From Corylus avellana (lineage: Eukaryota; Streptophyta; Magnoliopsida; Fagales; Betulaceae), in assembly GCF_901000735.1 (NCBI RefSeq), contig NC_081543.1, positions 8,291,921 through 8,355,920 of the forward strand: a stretch of DNA of 64,000 nt, in the 5' to 3' direction. Shown piece by piece: positions 24,391 to 36,218 of the stretch (its first letter is position 1; each line of letters opens with the position of its first letter). The translations under genes and the position numbers were made by a program. The notes below the pieces were generated by a model. The model searched no databases. It saw nothing but the letters and a program-made list of their open reading frames with translations, and was not told where the DNA came from.

Positions 24391-25296
24391 TTAGTCTATA
24401 TTCAGTTGGGATTAGGGGAGTTGAAACCCACCGTAGTGACATTTCAGTTAGCCAACAGATATGTGAAAATCACAATGGGGATCATTGGGGATGTTCTGAT
24501 TAAAGTTGATAAGTTCTATTATTCTGTGGACTTCATAGTCATAGACACAAAACGTGTTCTAAATGTGGGGATCCAAATTTCTATGATATTAGGGCGACCA
24601 TTTTTAGCCACGGCTAATGCCCTAATCAACTGTAGGATTGGAGTGATAAATATATCATTTGAGAACATGACAGTGGAGCTGAATATCTTTGATATTAGCA
24701 GGCAGCCATTTGAACATAAGGGGGTCAGAAGTGTGTGCTTGATTGAGGAAATAGTTGAGGAGACTTTTAATGAGACAAGTATTGAGTACCCTTTGGGAGA
24801 GTGCTTTACTCAATTTGGATGTGATCTAGACCTTGACAAGTTACTTGAGCAAGCTGAGACTTTTAGTGAGCCAAGTATTGAGCCAAGTATTGAGGATCAT
24901 GTGGAAGAGTGCTTTGCTCAATTTGGAGGTGATCTAGACCTTGACAAGTTACTTAAGCAAGCTGATGCCTTATTGGATTCCACTCCTAAGATGCAAATTG
25001 AGAATGGGGAAACCATTGAGATTTCATTCCCCAACCTATCTTCATCAGCAGCTGAGCCTCTCAAGTTGGATTTAAAACCCTTATCTGATACCCTGAAGTA
25101 CAAATTTCTAGGTCCTGCTGAGTTTTTGCCTATGATCATTGCTTCGGACTTGGATGATGCTCAAGAACAAAATTTGTTGGAAGTCTTGAAAGAGCATAAA
25201 GAAGCCATAGGGTGGTCTATTGGAAATATCAAGGGAATCAATCCTTTTGTTGTGATGCACAAAATTCATTTGGAAGAGAATGCTAAACACTCTTGA
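24385..25296 (+). pseudogene. Ty3/gypsy protease to RT-start fragment (copy 2)
   Basis: A single uninterrupted unit of the fragment seen at 14896-16584: ILGRPFLATANALI protease motif, then an acidic spacer with repeated LDLDKLLKQ/LLEQ words, then EHKEAIGWSIGNIKGI. It ends at a stop (25294) just before the RT core, and another in-frame stop follows in the RT region. A 12-bp repeat (PSIEPSIE) is unique to this copy. The open frame starts upstream in GGTGGC DNA (24214). Dead retrotransposon fragment. Confidence 0.8.
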
Positions 25297-25549
25297 GAAC
25301 CACAGAGACGGTTGAGTCCTGCCATGCAAGAGGTAGTGCGAGCTAAAGTGATCAAACTTCTGGATACGAGAATTATATACCCGATTTTTAACAGCAAATG
25401 AATGAGTCTCATTCATGTGGTGCCCAAGAAGGCGGGTGTTACAGTGGTCAATAATAAGGATAATGAGTTGGTCTCAACCCATGTTTGTAGACTTTTCTAA
25501 AAAGATGCAAATGCTCCATATCTTTGTAGTGTATGTGGCTTATTATTTG

Positions 25550-26281
25550 GAGTTGATTGAATTTACGAATTAAAAGAGCTTGGGGCTCAAAAATTTAATT
25601 CCTAAATGCTTAAGCAATTAAAAGAGCTTTACGCTCATGGATTTAATTCCTAAAGGTTTAAGAATAGTTAAGAGAGCATTGGGCCAATGGAATAAAACCT
25701 AAGCCCAAGTATTGAGCTAGGAAAAGGGCTAGGCATGAGCTAGCCCCACGAGGCACATGGAGAGAGAGGCCACAAGAGGATTAATTCCCCTTGTGACCAG
25801 TAATCCTAGTTCTACTTGGATTCTAGAATGTTATTTTCCTAGCTCTCCAAGTAAATCCAAATATATAATTAGAGGGCCCTAAAGAAGCATACGATATAAA
25901 TGAAAAACACAATTGAGAAAGTTGTGAGAAATATTGAAGAGAGAATTTTTTTTTTTTTTTTTTTTCAAGTTTATGCTTCTAGCTATTCTCTAAAATTGAT
26001 AATAGTTATTGTGAGCTCACACTCATAGTCATATTCAATCATCAAATAGAAGATCTAAAGGTTGAATCGAGAACATCAAGAATGTCTTCTTCATCATTCA
26101 ACATTCAAGAAGAATTTTAAGCAGAGTTATATAGCCTTACATGCTTCAGAGATGTCGAATTCGACTATAAGTTTCATAAACTTGTATGTTTAATTTTAAA
26201 TCTGGCCTTGTTTACCTTGAGGAAAAATTTCCCTGCGATCGTTCTTTACGCTGCACATATTTTATGTGCAAGATCCCAACA
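25550..26281 (-). mobile_element. LTR-like sequence ending TGTTGGGATC (copy 2)
   Basis: Counterpart of 16830-17560. It has a longer T tract (about 25949-25966) and small indels relative to copy 1. Confidence 0.45.
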
Positions 26282-26822
26282 CTTTCCATTTATCATTTCG
26301 TGACAAAAATGAGAAAAGTTTTGGGAGTGGAAGGGAGCAAAGTAAATGGGAGTTTTACTTGATGGATGATTCTAACATAGATGGTTTTATTTATGATTGA
26401 CACTTTGCTCTTGATAATTCCAGTTCCACATACGTTTGATGTCTTTATTCATGGTTTCAGATACAAGCTACAAGGGTCAAACTTCAAATATTTCAAACCA
26501 ATCTAGTTTTGTGGTTTAAAGGTTTGGGTTTAGATTTTAAGTTTGTATTTTTTTTTCAATGTACTTGGTTAATTAGTTTTATCACCCAATTGCCCAAGCT
26601 CAGTTTGTTAAGTTTTTTCTGTACGTTGGCTTATTTGGTAATCAAAATTATGTTTGTAAGTCTTTTTAAGAGTTAAGGGTTATGTTGTCTTGAACTAGAG
26701 TTGTTTAATTGAAGAATTGGACTGCTCAGAATTTTATTGTTAATGTACTGCACAATCGTAATTTATGTGTCTTGGGGTTAGAACCCGATCTTTCTCACAG
26801 ACACATATTCTATTTTTTTTGT

Positions 26823-26920
26823 TTAACATGTCCACACAAAGAAAAGGAAAGTGGGAAGATTCGAGCTAGTAACCTCCGTTTCATGAAACGGGGTTTACAG
26901 CCAATTGAACTACCTCTTGA
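26823..26920 (-). mobile_element. tRNA-derived SINE-like element (copy 2)
   Basis: Counterpart of 18110-18205, with the same A-box-like and B-box-like motifs. Confidence 0.5.
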
Positions 26921-27242
26921 AGATATATTCTATTTCAATAATGAGTAATGTTAAAAAAAGTTTACCCAATCAAGTGAGAGTTCAATGAATGTATGACTGT
27001 TTGGTTATGTATATTGGCAATAATGTATTCAAGATTATCATAAATAAATTAATGCTAAGCGTGAAAGAATAAATTACAAGTTATGTTATATGTTTTAAAT
27101 AATAATTAAATTTGTTTAATTATTTTAAGAAATTTTTTTTTCATAAAGGCCTTTTGAACTTGCACAAGTTTTGAAAAAACTCTCAAACTCATCAATTTCA
27201 TTCCCCTTGAAATTTTAATTTGATGCAGCCTACTCTATTCGT

Positions 27243-28052
27243 GGACAAGGATCCTCTCCAGTTCATTTTGAACTGGAGAGGATCCAGTTGATGGCTAGGA
27301 TCTCTAAAGAGAGATCCTAAGGCCATCAACCCGCCACGTGGCATATTAAAAAAATAATATTATTTTATCATTTTACTTTTAAAAATAAATAAAATATAAA
27401 AAATAATAAGAAATTAAAAACAAATATAAAAAAATAGAAGGGTGGCTGGCCAACCCATGTTGGCCACAGGGGGTGGCCGGCCACCACATTTTGGGGCATG
27501 GGGTGGCGTCGCCACCCCCGTGGGCTGGTTGGGGGTGGTCCGGCCACCCCAAATGGCCAAATCAAATTTTTTTATTTTTTTGATTTGGCCTTTGGGAAAG
27601 CGGCCTAAGCCACCCCCAACCGCCCACATGGCCATTTTCAAAGGCCCTTGGGTGGATCTACCACCCTCAGGTGGGTCATTACGCTCCTTTGGGGCGGTCC
27701 GCCACCCCCAAAGGGCCAAATCAAAAAATAAAAATAAATTGATTTAATTAGTGGCCTATCATACTGGCCAAGGGTGGCCGGGCCACCCCATGCCCCAAAA
27801 TGGGTCGGCCACCTACACATGTAGGTCACTCCAATCCTTCTTCTTTCTTTTTTTTTTAATTTTTAATTATTTATTTTTTTTTATATTTGTTTTTAGCTTT
27901 TATTATTTTGTTTTTTTTTTATTTATTTTTAAAAGTAAAATGATAAAATAATATTATTTTTTTTAATATGCCACGTGGCGGGTTGATGGCCTTAGGATTT
28001 CTAAGGAGAGATCCTAGCCATCAACTCAATGAACTGGAGAGGATCCTTGTCC
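27243..28052. mobile_element. Complete non-autonomous Mutator-like element
   Basis: This 810-bp element has long terminal inverted repeats (about 180 bp). The outer ends read GGACAAGGATCCTCTCC and GGAGAGGATCCTTGTCC. A perfect 9-bp direct repeat, TCTATTCGT, flanks it (27234-27242 and 28053-28061), the target-site size of Mutator-like elements. The left end adds a near-perfect hairpin with 17-bp arms (GGATCCTCTCCAGTTCA and its inverse). The interior is GC-rich GGTGGCC/GGCCACC DNA in AT-rich arms. No transposase. Confidence 0.9.
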
Positions 28053-28061
28053 TCTATTCGT

Positions 28062-28767
28062 TAGGGTTTGGTGTTAAACAGACATTAAAATTAATAAAAT
28101 AACATTTATACTCCTGAAACTTTTATAAAATTTGAAATTTACCCATAATTTTACATTAATTTTTTTTTTTTTTTTTAGAAAAAAAAATTAAAAGTTGAGT
28201 ATTTTGGTATTTTTCATGGCCTCCATTAAAATTTAACGCTAAATTCTAATATAGTGGTACATTGTACCAAATTAAAAGTTCGAGAGATAAAGTTGAGAGT
28301 ATTCAATTCCTTCTTAAAATACTTGAAAATTCAGAGAAATAAAAGACTGACAACCTAACAATAAGCCGTGATATCATCTTCACTGGTTTGAATGCGAAGC
28401 ACTCTGTGTGCTTGAGAAATTGGCTCATTCATTCAGTTTCTAACGAATGGTGCCTTAAAACCAAAGGGTAACAAAATTGTACACTACTGATTCAAGCCAC
28501 TATAATTAACAACTCAGCAAGAAGAGCTGAAGCTAATTAACAGATTTTCTTTTGGGTATGTAAAAATAAATTGAACAAAACCTCAAAAGAATTACAGCAA
28601 CACAGGGGAAGATCAAACTGACACATTTCAGCATTCACCAGCTGTCAATCTCTTATCAATCTTTACTTGATGAAAGATGCTCGCATTTTTCCACTACTCC
28701 CCTTGAAAAATTACAATCAGAACTATCTAAAGATCAAGCCCTGTCAAAAACTATAATCATAAATACA
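28062..28767. other. Intergenic, INP1 downstream region
   Basis: AT-rich; a short A/T-rich repeat-like patch lies at 28090-28330. The part 28380-28767 is of mixed composition and lies just 3' of the minus-strand gene, so it probably holds its 3' UTR. No other gene seen. Confidence 0.45.
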
Positions 28768-29610
28768 CTAAAAAAAAAAAGGATTACGTACGGAAAGGCA
28801 TATGAGAAGAGGAAGCCACCTTTCGAATTCGCGGAGCAAATCAGGGTCCCTCAACCCAACAAGGAATTGGGAAAGCCCCACAAGAAAGAGAGCCGCCTGA
28901 TACACATTGGTGGCGCTGATAATCTCCGAAAGAACGCTCCTCCTCAGCCTGTTGGCGTCCAAAAACACGCTCACCATCTCCTCCATCTGGGCGGCCACGG
29001 CGTCGCCGATGGATGCTCTAGCCGCCTCCTTCTTCCCCTTGCACCAGACCCAATGCTGCACCACGCGCTTCATGAAGACCGCCTGCGCGTTCCTCACACG
29101 GTCCACTAATGCGGGCACCATCAGCCTTAGGCCGCACTCAATCTGGTCGATCCGGGACATCATGATTTTACTCGGGGCCTTCCACGCCATGGCAATTTCC
29201 CAGGGCTTGTCAAAAAACTCGCAATTCTTGCCACCCACTTTGATGAAAACGTCGGTCTTGCCATCTGCTTCTTCATCGGTGTCACCGAGGAAGGAGCGGA
29301 GGAGGTTGGTGAAGAGGTAGGGGTGGAAGTCGCCGAGCCAGAGGAAAGGCTTCTCGAGGGAACTTCGCCAGTCGGGGAAGAGGAGCTGAGAAATGTCGTG
29401 GGAGGAGGCGAGGTCGAGGGCGTGGTAGTAGGACTGGATGTGGTGGTGGAGCATTTCGACGTGGGTGGAGAGGAGGGTGGGAGAGGAATCGGAGATGGAG
29501 GAGCGGAGGAGGGGGAGGAGGGTGTTCTTCAGGGTTTTGAACCAATCTGAGTAGTAATCCTTAAAGGGCCGCGACGTTTTCTTGCGGGGGAATCTTAGGG
29601 CCTTGAGCAT
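28768..29610 (-). CDS. INP1: DOG1-domain protein, probable INAPERTURATE POLLEN1
   Basis: A single uninterrupted exon of 280 residues. The start MLKALRF and the early FKDYYSDWFKTL are as I recall for INP1 homologues. A DOG1-type domain spans most of the protein, with FPDWRSSLEKPFLWLGDFHP (79-98) as its best block. INP1 is a pollen factor needed to form apertures, the gaps in exine; in the family it acts at plasma-membrane domains of developing microspores. No transmembrane segment is seen. The start is the first ATG of the frame, and a TATA-like ATAAAATATAA lies about 80 bases upstream. The neighbouring GT47 gene supports the identity through conserved gene order. A LINE ends only about 275 bp upstream. 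A DOG1-like TGA partner is the main alternative; the domain is near certain, the orthology likely. Confidence 0.8.
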   Translation of the reverse strand: MLKALRFPRKKTSRPFKDYYSDWFKTLKNTLLPLLRSSISDSSPTLLSTHVEMLHHHIQSYYHALDLASSHDISQLLFPDWRSSLEKPFLWLGDFHPYLFTNLLRSFLGDTDEEADGKTDVFIKVGGKNCEFFDKPWEIAMAWKAPSKIMMSRIDQIECGLRLMVPALVDRVRNAQAVFMKRVVQHWVWCKGKKEAARASIGDAVAAQMEEMVSVFLDANRLRRSVLSEIISATNVYQAALFLVGLSQFLVGLRDPDLLREFERWLPLLICLSVRNPFFF

Positions 29611-29879
29611 CTTCTTGGATGAAGACGGTGAAATCTTTGGTGTTTCTTTCTTTCTTCTTTGGCTGAGAAGTCAGAAGAAGAGTGAATTATATTTTATCAA
29701 CACAGGTTTTGGAGGGAAAATGAGGGTTAACAAAGCTGCGGGGGAGGGGGGCTCCTATTCTTTTATAAATTTAATAGATCAACAACCATTAGATTTATGA
29801 GATCTATTATTGACTTATATGGAGTTCATTTGTAAGATAAAATTTGTTAAATATGAGAAAAATATTAACCTCGAGCATT

Positions 29880-29885
<6 letters not shown>
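29611..29885 (-). promoter_or_regulatory. Remaining INP1 upstream region
   Basis: Only about 275 bp separate the INP1 start codon from the 3' end of a LINE in the same orientation. A TATA-like ATAAAATATAA lies at about 29689-29699. The rest is AT-rich with no further motif I can defend. Confidence 0.4.

Positions 29886-29912
<27 letters not shown>
29883..29912. repeat. (TA)n tract at the LINE 3' end
   Basis: About 15 TA units between the LINE body and its target-site duplication. Confidence 0.9.
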
Positions 29913-29915
<3 letters not shown>

Positions 29916-29932
29916 GAAAAAGAATAATTTCA

Positions 29933-32900
29933 TTAAACTGATAACACCGCTTCAGCCAATACAATGTCCTTAATGCAAGAAGGGAGTGTTGTTAACCCTA
30001 GATGGTTTACACTTTGAGAAACTACCAACTTGGCAAGCCTATGCGCCACTTCATTGGCTGTACGCCTAAAATGGCGGATATCCCACGAGTAACATCCCTT
30101 GAGTAGCTCCTTAGTGTCTGTCAACACAACACCGTATCTGGCCCAACTGTAGTCGTCTCTCTTCATTGCTTGCACCATTTCAAGATAATCTCCTTCTAAG
30201 ATAGACTCCGTGATTCCCAGCTGACCCATTAGCATCACTGTTGCCTTCAATGCCAAAGCTTCCACCACCCCTGGGTCACACACAAAAGGTTTCGTCATGC
30301 ACTGTGTTGCCAATACTCCACCAAAATAGTCTCTAACCACCACGCCGACTCCTGTCATCTTTGTCCTGGTGTCTATTGCCACATCCCAGTTGAGCTTCAG
30401 AATACCCCTGGGCGGTGGTTGCCACTTTTCCACTACTGGCTTGCTAGTCATCTGAGTCCCAGTACGCACACCATTTGTAGCCGATGAAACTCCATCTGAT
30501 CACTGGCAATTTTAAACACCATCCTCAGGTGAGAGAACGTATCCTCATAAACTAGTTTGTTTCTTCTTAACCAAATATGTCTGGCCACGCATGGAGCTAG
30601 ATCAAAATCTTCCACCGTTAGTCTATCACTCAGCTTCTGGAGAATGCTACTGAACACGTCCTCATCACTGCAGCTATTTTGGATTCTGACATTTCCTTCC
30701 AGCTAGACATCTCTCACCGCCAGACAACTCCACAAAGCGTGGCCCACTGTTTCCACCTCCAACCGGCATACCAGACATAAAGGATCAGCTATTATTTTTC
30801 GTTTGAAGAGGTTCGCATTGGTTGGCAGAATATTGTTGCAGGCTTGCCAAATAAATAGGGAGATCACTTGCGGCCCTGAGATCCGCCATATACACTTCCA
30901 AAGAGGTGTTAGACAATCAACTGAAGAAGAGCTACTGTCCTTTTTAATGCTTAAATCTTTTGCCAGGTGGTAGGCACTTCATACCGAGAAGTTGCCATGC
31001 TTGTTTCCTACCCAGACAATACGGTCTTGCTGAGTATGTGGGTAGATTGGTATGCTACATATCTGGTCTACCTCCTCATCCATGAAAATCTCTCTAATGA
31101 GAGGGATGTTCCACCATTGCGTATCTTGGTCAATTAAGTTGCATACTCTAGCATCAACATCTAAGATATGCACCGGAGATTGGATGGAATAAGTCGTTGG
31201 GGAAAACAACCATTTATCACCCCAAATTTTAATACTCCTCCCATTCCCCACTCGCCATACCAAACCTTCATTGAGTAAGGACTTCGCATTCCAAATGCTC
31301 CTCCGCACATACAATGACCTTTTGCTTAATGGAGCATCTAAAAATGTACCATTCGGGTAATATTTCTCTTTTAAAATTCTAGCCACTAGTGAGTCTAGAT
31401 TTTGAATTAACCGCCACCCTTGTTTGGCAAGCAAAGCTACATTAAAGCTTTCTAAATCACGAAAACCTATCCCTCCCTTCTCCTCATCCAAGCCACCTTT
31501 TTGTCATTGTCTTTATATCCCCACCAAAACTTTGCCATCATTGAATTAATTTCATTGCATAAGGTTTTTGGGAGCAGGAAGACACTCATAGTGTAAGTCG
31601 GAATAGCGTACACAACCACCTTCAACAAAATCTCTTTCCCTGCATGCGATAGAAATTTTTCTTTCCACCCTTGCATCTTATCCCATATACGCCCTTTTAT
31701 GCCTGAAAGAGAGGTCACTTTTGATCTACCAATAATCGCCGGCAACCCCAAATACTTCTCATACCGTTGAGTGGAATTTATCCCCGCCACCAAGAGGATT
31801 TGAGCCCTGATATCCATCACAGTGTTACGACTAAAAACCAGGGATGTCTTCCCCCTATTTAATTTTTGCCCCGATGCTTTCTCATAATCGTCTAACACCT
31901 TTTGGATGCAATACCATTCCACCATATCCGCCCTACAGAAAAGGAGACTGTCGTCTGCAAAGAATAAATGGTTTAATCTCGTTCCCCTTCTGGTTAATGG
32001 TAGCCCCGTAATCCCACCAGCTCTTTCCATCTTATTGATCCCAGTTCTCAAACCTTCTGCACATAAAATGAAGAAATACGGTGAAAGCGGGTCCCCTTGC
32101 CTTAATCCTCGTGAAGGGGTAATTTTACCATATGGCCTTCCATTTATCAAAACTGAGTAACTCACCGTTTGGACGCAAGTCATTAACATTTGGACCCACC
32201 TAGGTGCAAAACCAATCCTGCTCATGACTGTCTCTAAAAATTTCCACTCAACTCTGTCATATGCCTTACTCATGTCCAATTTCAAAGCCATATATCCATC
32301 CTTCCCTTTTAGACGTGTATCCATGGTATGTAAAGCCTCGAAAGCAATAATCACATTGTCTGTGATAAACCTACCTTGGATAAAAGCACTTTGGTTAGGA
32401 GATATAATTTCCCCCAACACCTTCTTCATACGGTTCGCTAGTACTTTAGCAATGAGCTTATAAAGGACATTGCAAAGACTAATTGGCCGAAAATCCGTAG
32501 TGAGGGAAGGATTCTTAATTTTAGGAATCAAAGCAATGTAAGTTTCATTAATCTCAGCAGTAAAAACACCCCCATTAAGAAAATCAAGCACAGCTTGACA
32601 TACCTTTTGACGAACAGTGTCCCAAGATTTTTGATTGAAGCAAGCTGCAAACCCATCAGGACTAGGGGACTTCAAGGAACCCATTTGAGAGAGCGCCACA
32701 TCTACCTCTTCCGCCACAAAATGCCTCAAAAACCACCCATTCATTTCAGGGGTAACTCGTGCCTCTAAACCCTCCAAGCATTCGTCAATACCCCTTAGGC
32801 CTTTAGTGTGGAAGAGCTGTTGATAAAAGTTCACAAAGACTTGGGCAATGTCCTCCGGTTGGGTCCACTCTCTACCATCGTCATCCCACACCCATTTGAT

Positions 32901-34028
32901 GTGATTGATTCATTTCCGATGACTTGCCCAGGCATGGAAAAATGGCATATTTCTGTCTCCTTTCTGGTACCAGTGTTGTTTAGCTAGATGTTTCCACTTA
33001 ACATCTTCTTGCTCTAATAACTGGTCTATTTCAACTTGGAGCTTTTTAATCTCCTTTTGGTCCCCACTCCTTCCTCTTTGTTGTAAAATGGCCAAGTACT
33101 TGGTATTTTTTTCCACCTTTTTTCCTATATTTCCGTGTTTTTGTTGGCTCCATCCTCTAAACTGAATTTGGCACTACTCCAGACATCGTCGCATGTCCTG
33201 CATGCCTCTCCCTTGCGTCTCTAGCCCTTCCCATGCATCTTTTATAATGTTTCTACAATTCGGGTCCAACCACCACCGATCTTCAAACTTAAACCCCCGT
33301 GCTCCATGACCACCCCGCAGTGGTTCTTTCTCAATTTGAATTAATAAAGGGTTATGATCTGAAGCTCGGGCTGCGAGTACAAACACCTCCGCTCCTCTAT
33401 GCCGTTCACACCAGGTGCGGTTAGCCAATGCTCTATCTAATCGCACGTGGGTAGTGACGCCATCTGCTTGCTTATTTGACCATGTAAACCTTGGGCCAAT
33501 GAAACCAAGGTCTTCTAGATGACATTCCTCCAAAACGGATCAAAAAGCTGCCATATGACCCTCCCTGCGTCTAGCATCTCCCGTTTTCTCTCCTTGATGA
33601 GTGATTTCGTTAACATCCCCAATGCACAACCAGGCGTCCGGTAAAAAGGATTTGAGGTGCTACAGCAATGCCCAAGACTCCTTTCGTTTTGAGCTGTCCG
33701 GATTGCCATTAAACCCTGTTAGCTTCCACGGGAGACCATCCTCATTCCTCTTCACAATGGCATTAATATGCCGTCGTGAATAATTTTGGATTTCCAATTC
33801 ATTTTCTTCCTTCCATAACAAAGCTACTCCTCCACTCCTTCCCACCGAGTCAACTGCAAATAATCCTGCAAAACCAAGCTTAGCCTTAATCCATTCCATT
33901 CTTTTCCTGCTACTAATCATTTCCATTAGAAACAAGAAATTGGGTTTCTTTTCCCTAACCATTTGGCTAAGGTCACAAACTGTCCGAGGGTTCCCAAGCC
34001 CTTGACAGTTCCAGCTTATAAGACTCAT
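29933..34028 (-). pseudogene. LINE ORF2 (endonuclease, reverse transcriptase, RNase H), broken
   Basis: A span of about 1365 codons, the usual ORF2 length, split over several frames. Endonuclease: starts MSLISWNCQGLGNP (34028) and reaches the LDRALANRTW and SDHNPLL blocks near 33360-33440. Reverse transcriptase: 32891-31467 is one long frame with FRPISLCNVLYK, GLRQGDPLSPYFF and the catalytic FADDSLLF (about 31943-31966). A zf-RVT-type region follows (31491 to about 30700). RNase H: 30469-29933 with acidic residues in LNWD, VVEALAL and LEGDYLEM and a late NEVAHRLAK. Frameshifts or stops fall near 33660, 33530, 33170, 32900, 31480, 30970 and 30460. RT itself is intact, so decay may be fairly recent. 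Confidence 0.9.
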
Positions 34029-35037
34029 TGGACATGGCGGGGCTGGTCAATAGCCGCCATCAAGTCGTTAGTACTCTCCGTCCCCTGGTGCCTTTCCTTT
34101 CTACACTTTTTCCTTGTCTCATTCAAACCACTGCCCGTTTCACCCACACTATTTTTTCATTTCTTATCTGCCTTTCCTAGCTTTTAGAATTTTCCACTTT
34201 GTTGTTCGACACCTTGGGCCTGACGTTTCCACTTTCTTACTGACCACCCCTCCACACTTCTTTCTTTTCCACTCCCTCTTCCGTCACCATTGCTGTTACT
34301 CCAACAACCTCTCTCAACATGTTCACAGGCTCGTGCGTTGTCGCTGTGCTCTCCTCTTCAAGATCCACCATTTGTGCCATGTGCTTTCCACTCCCCTATC
34401 CTTTGTTCTCTGCTTGCGTGTATAAGTTCTCCACTGACCCCTTCGCAGGTTCTTGCTGCATGGGTGCATGCAGATGAGCACATGAGTTTGCAGTCGTTGA
34501 AGCCACATAAGCACCGTTCTTTTTCCCTCGTGTGAGTAACGAGTTAATTTCTACCGGTACCCCTTCCAGCTCATTCATCAAGTTGTCCAACTGTTTTGCC
34601 ACAGAATCTGCCTCGTCATTAAGGGTCACTGCGGTCCTCACCTCAGTATGGAAAGAAGCTCCCACTCTATTGAATTCTCCGGAACCGTAATGGTTATCAC
34701 TGCTAGGGTTACCGTGATCTCTGGGGCTTTCCTTTCGTGAGCTTATCTTTCTCCACGAGGTGCCGACAGATTGTCGAGCCTCTCCCTAAAAATATTCACT
34801 ACCCAACTCTCCGCCCTGTCCCCTCCTCAGTTCCTCCGCCCTGAGCCATACACCCCACGATTTCAGACCCACACCCTCTTTACGCCGGTAGGATTTCTTC
34901 ACCAAACACCCTTTCTCCCCATGCAATATTCTTCCACAGTCAAAGCAGCAGTGTGGAAGTCACTCGTACTTGAATGTCACCCAATAACCCCAGTGATAAC
35001 ATTCGTCCTCGTTCCAGAGGGTTGTGGAGATTGATAT

Positions 35038-35556
35038 TCACCTGGACTGCAAGCATCTTCCCCATCCACCTCCATCTCCTGCGACATTGACATCTTCTAA
35101 TGTTCCCAAGGACTCACCAATCTTTGTACCCACCTCTTTGTTCATACAGATTAAAGGCATATCATGCACTTGGATCCAAAACGGGGAGTGAGTAAATTTC
35201 ATCTGTGCGATAGGAACGCTTCCATCAAACTCATTGAGAACTAGAATTTGCCTATCAAATGACCATGGTCTCCCTTCGATCACCATCTTCTTGTCCTCAA
35301 CATCGGCAAACTCAAACACCCATACATTGTCCTGCACTTCACTAAAAACCACAGACCCCATTGTGCGCCATATCCTCGACAGCACACTTTTGAAGGCTTC
35401 CTTGTTCACCTTCCTGTCATCACCAATTCTGCCCACTAAACACCTCTCTCCCTTTTCGCTATCAGGCACAATTTCACCTTCTAAAATTTTGATACCAACT
35501 TTTTCCCCTCCTATGAGAGAAATCCTTTTGCATAGGTTCTCCAGAACATCATCCAT
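35038..35556 (-). pseudogene. LINE ORF1 (DUF4283, gag-like), N-terminal part
   Basis: A 172-residue frame with the family's RNA-binding-like block: LSRIWRTMGSV, FEFADVEDKKMVIEGRPWSF and SPFWIQVHDMPL. Plant L1 ORF1 proteins normally continue into a CCHC knuckle and a long tail; here the frame is lost after SLGTLEDV, and the remainder (34400-35030) is only readable in pieces. Confidence 0.8.
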
Positions 35557-35679
35557 CCCTTTCTCTGCAAACTATCCCTTCACCCTGTCCCCAGAAGAAG
35601 GCTATCCCCTCAAGCCTAGTTTCCTCATAGAGAAACCTAGCAAGGAAAACATTTTCTATTTTGCAGTAAGGGTATCAAC

Positions 35680-36110
35680 AATAACAACAACACTACTTAA
35701 ATAAGACATATGTCATAATTTTATTGACTTTGACTTGTTATACTATTGGAATATGTTAAAGGTCTGTTTAGGATTACAATTTCAAAAGGTGCAATTTAAA
35801 AATAAGAATTTTAAAATGTGCGATGATTTTTAAAAGTGTAGTTAAGCATTTGATAAAATTGTGGTTTGACCTTTTAAATTGTGCTTTTTAAAAATGCAAT
35901 CCTAAACAATTTATTTTCTACGATTTGATTTAAAATTGTACTTTTTGTCTATTAAATCGCAATGCCAAATGCACCTTTAGTGGAAGGAATTTGATCGTAG
36001 GGACTAAATTAAATTTTTGACATACCTCGAGACTTTTGAATTTATTTTGATACTATAAAGAGCTAATTACAAATAAGGTAAACAATAGGAACTAATTTTA
36101 CATTTTTTCC
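35680..36110. repeat. Interspersed repeat, copy 2, interrupted
   Basis: Shares ATTGGAATATGTTAA and TTTTTGACATACCTC with 7785-8105, but about 230 bp (35756-35985) is inserted between them. Confidence 0.5.
35756..35985. mobile_element. Small hAT-like MITE inside the repeat
   Basis: The ends AAAGGTCTGTTTAGGATT and AATGCCAAATGCACCTTT are imperfect inverted repeats. The element interrupts the repeat shared with 7785-8105. Class inferred from the ends only. Confidence 0.45.
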
Positions 36111-36218
36111 TAATTTATAATGGAGAGTGGGCTTGGATAAATAATTCTTCTAATTGGCTAACAATCATAGCATAAACGGCCATAAACTTGAAGCTCAACC
36201 CGAGGCTAGTGGATAGAA

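Larger units (their letters stand above)
18959..27578. repeat. Duplicated segment, copy 2 (right of assembly gap)
   Basis: Matches 9499-18858 and starts at the first base after the gap. The 3.5 kb after its first 500 bases show almost no differences from copy 1, whereas the last 5 kb show many. It continues into unique flanking DNA, whereas copy 1 does not. Confidence 0.95.
29886..35649 (-). mobile_element. Near full-length L1-type LINE, defective
   Basis: On the minus strand, in order: ORF1 (DUF4283, gag-like), endonuclease, reverse transcriptase, zf-RVT region and RNase H. A 10-bp direct repeat, CATTTTCTAT, flanks it at 29876-29885 and 35650-35659. The 3' tail is a (TA)n run (29886-29912) and not poly(A). 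Both ORFs are interrupted by frameshifts, so it cannot move by itself. It inserted upstream of INP1 in the same orientation. Confidence 0.85.

Noticed and set aside
28867..29320. Plus-strand frames opposite INP1
   Set aside because: Antisense shadows of the INP1 coding exon.
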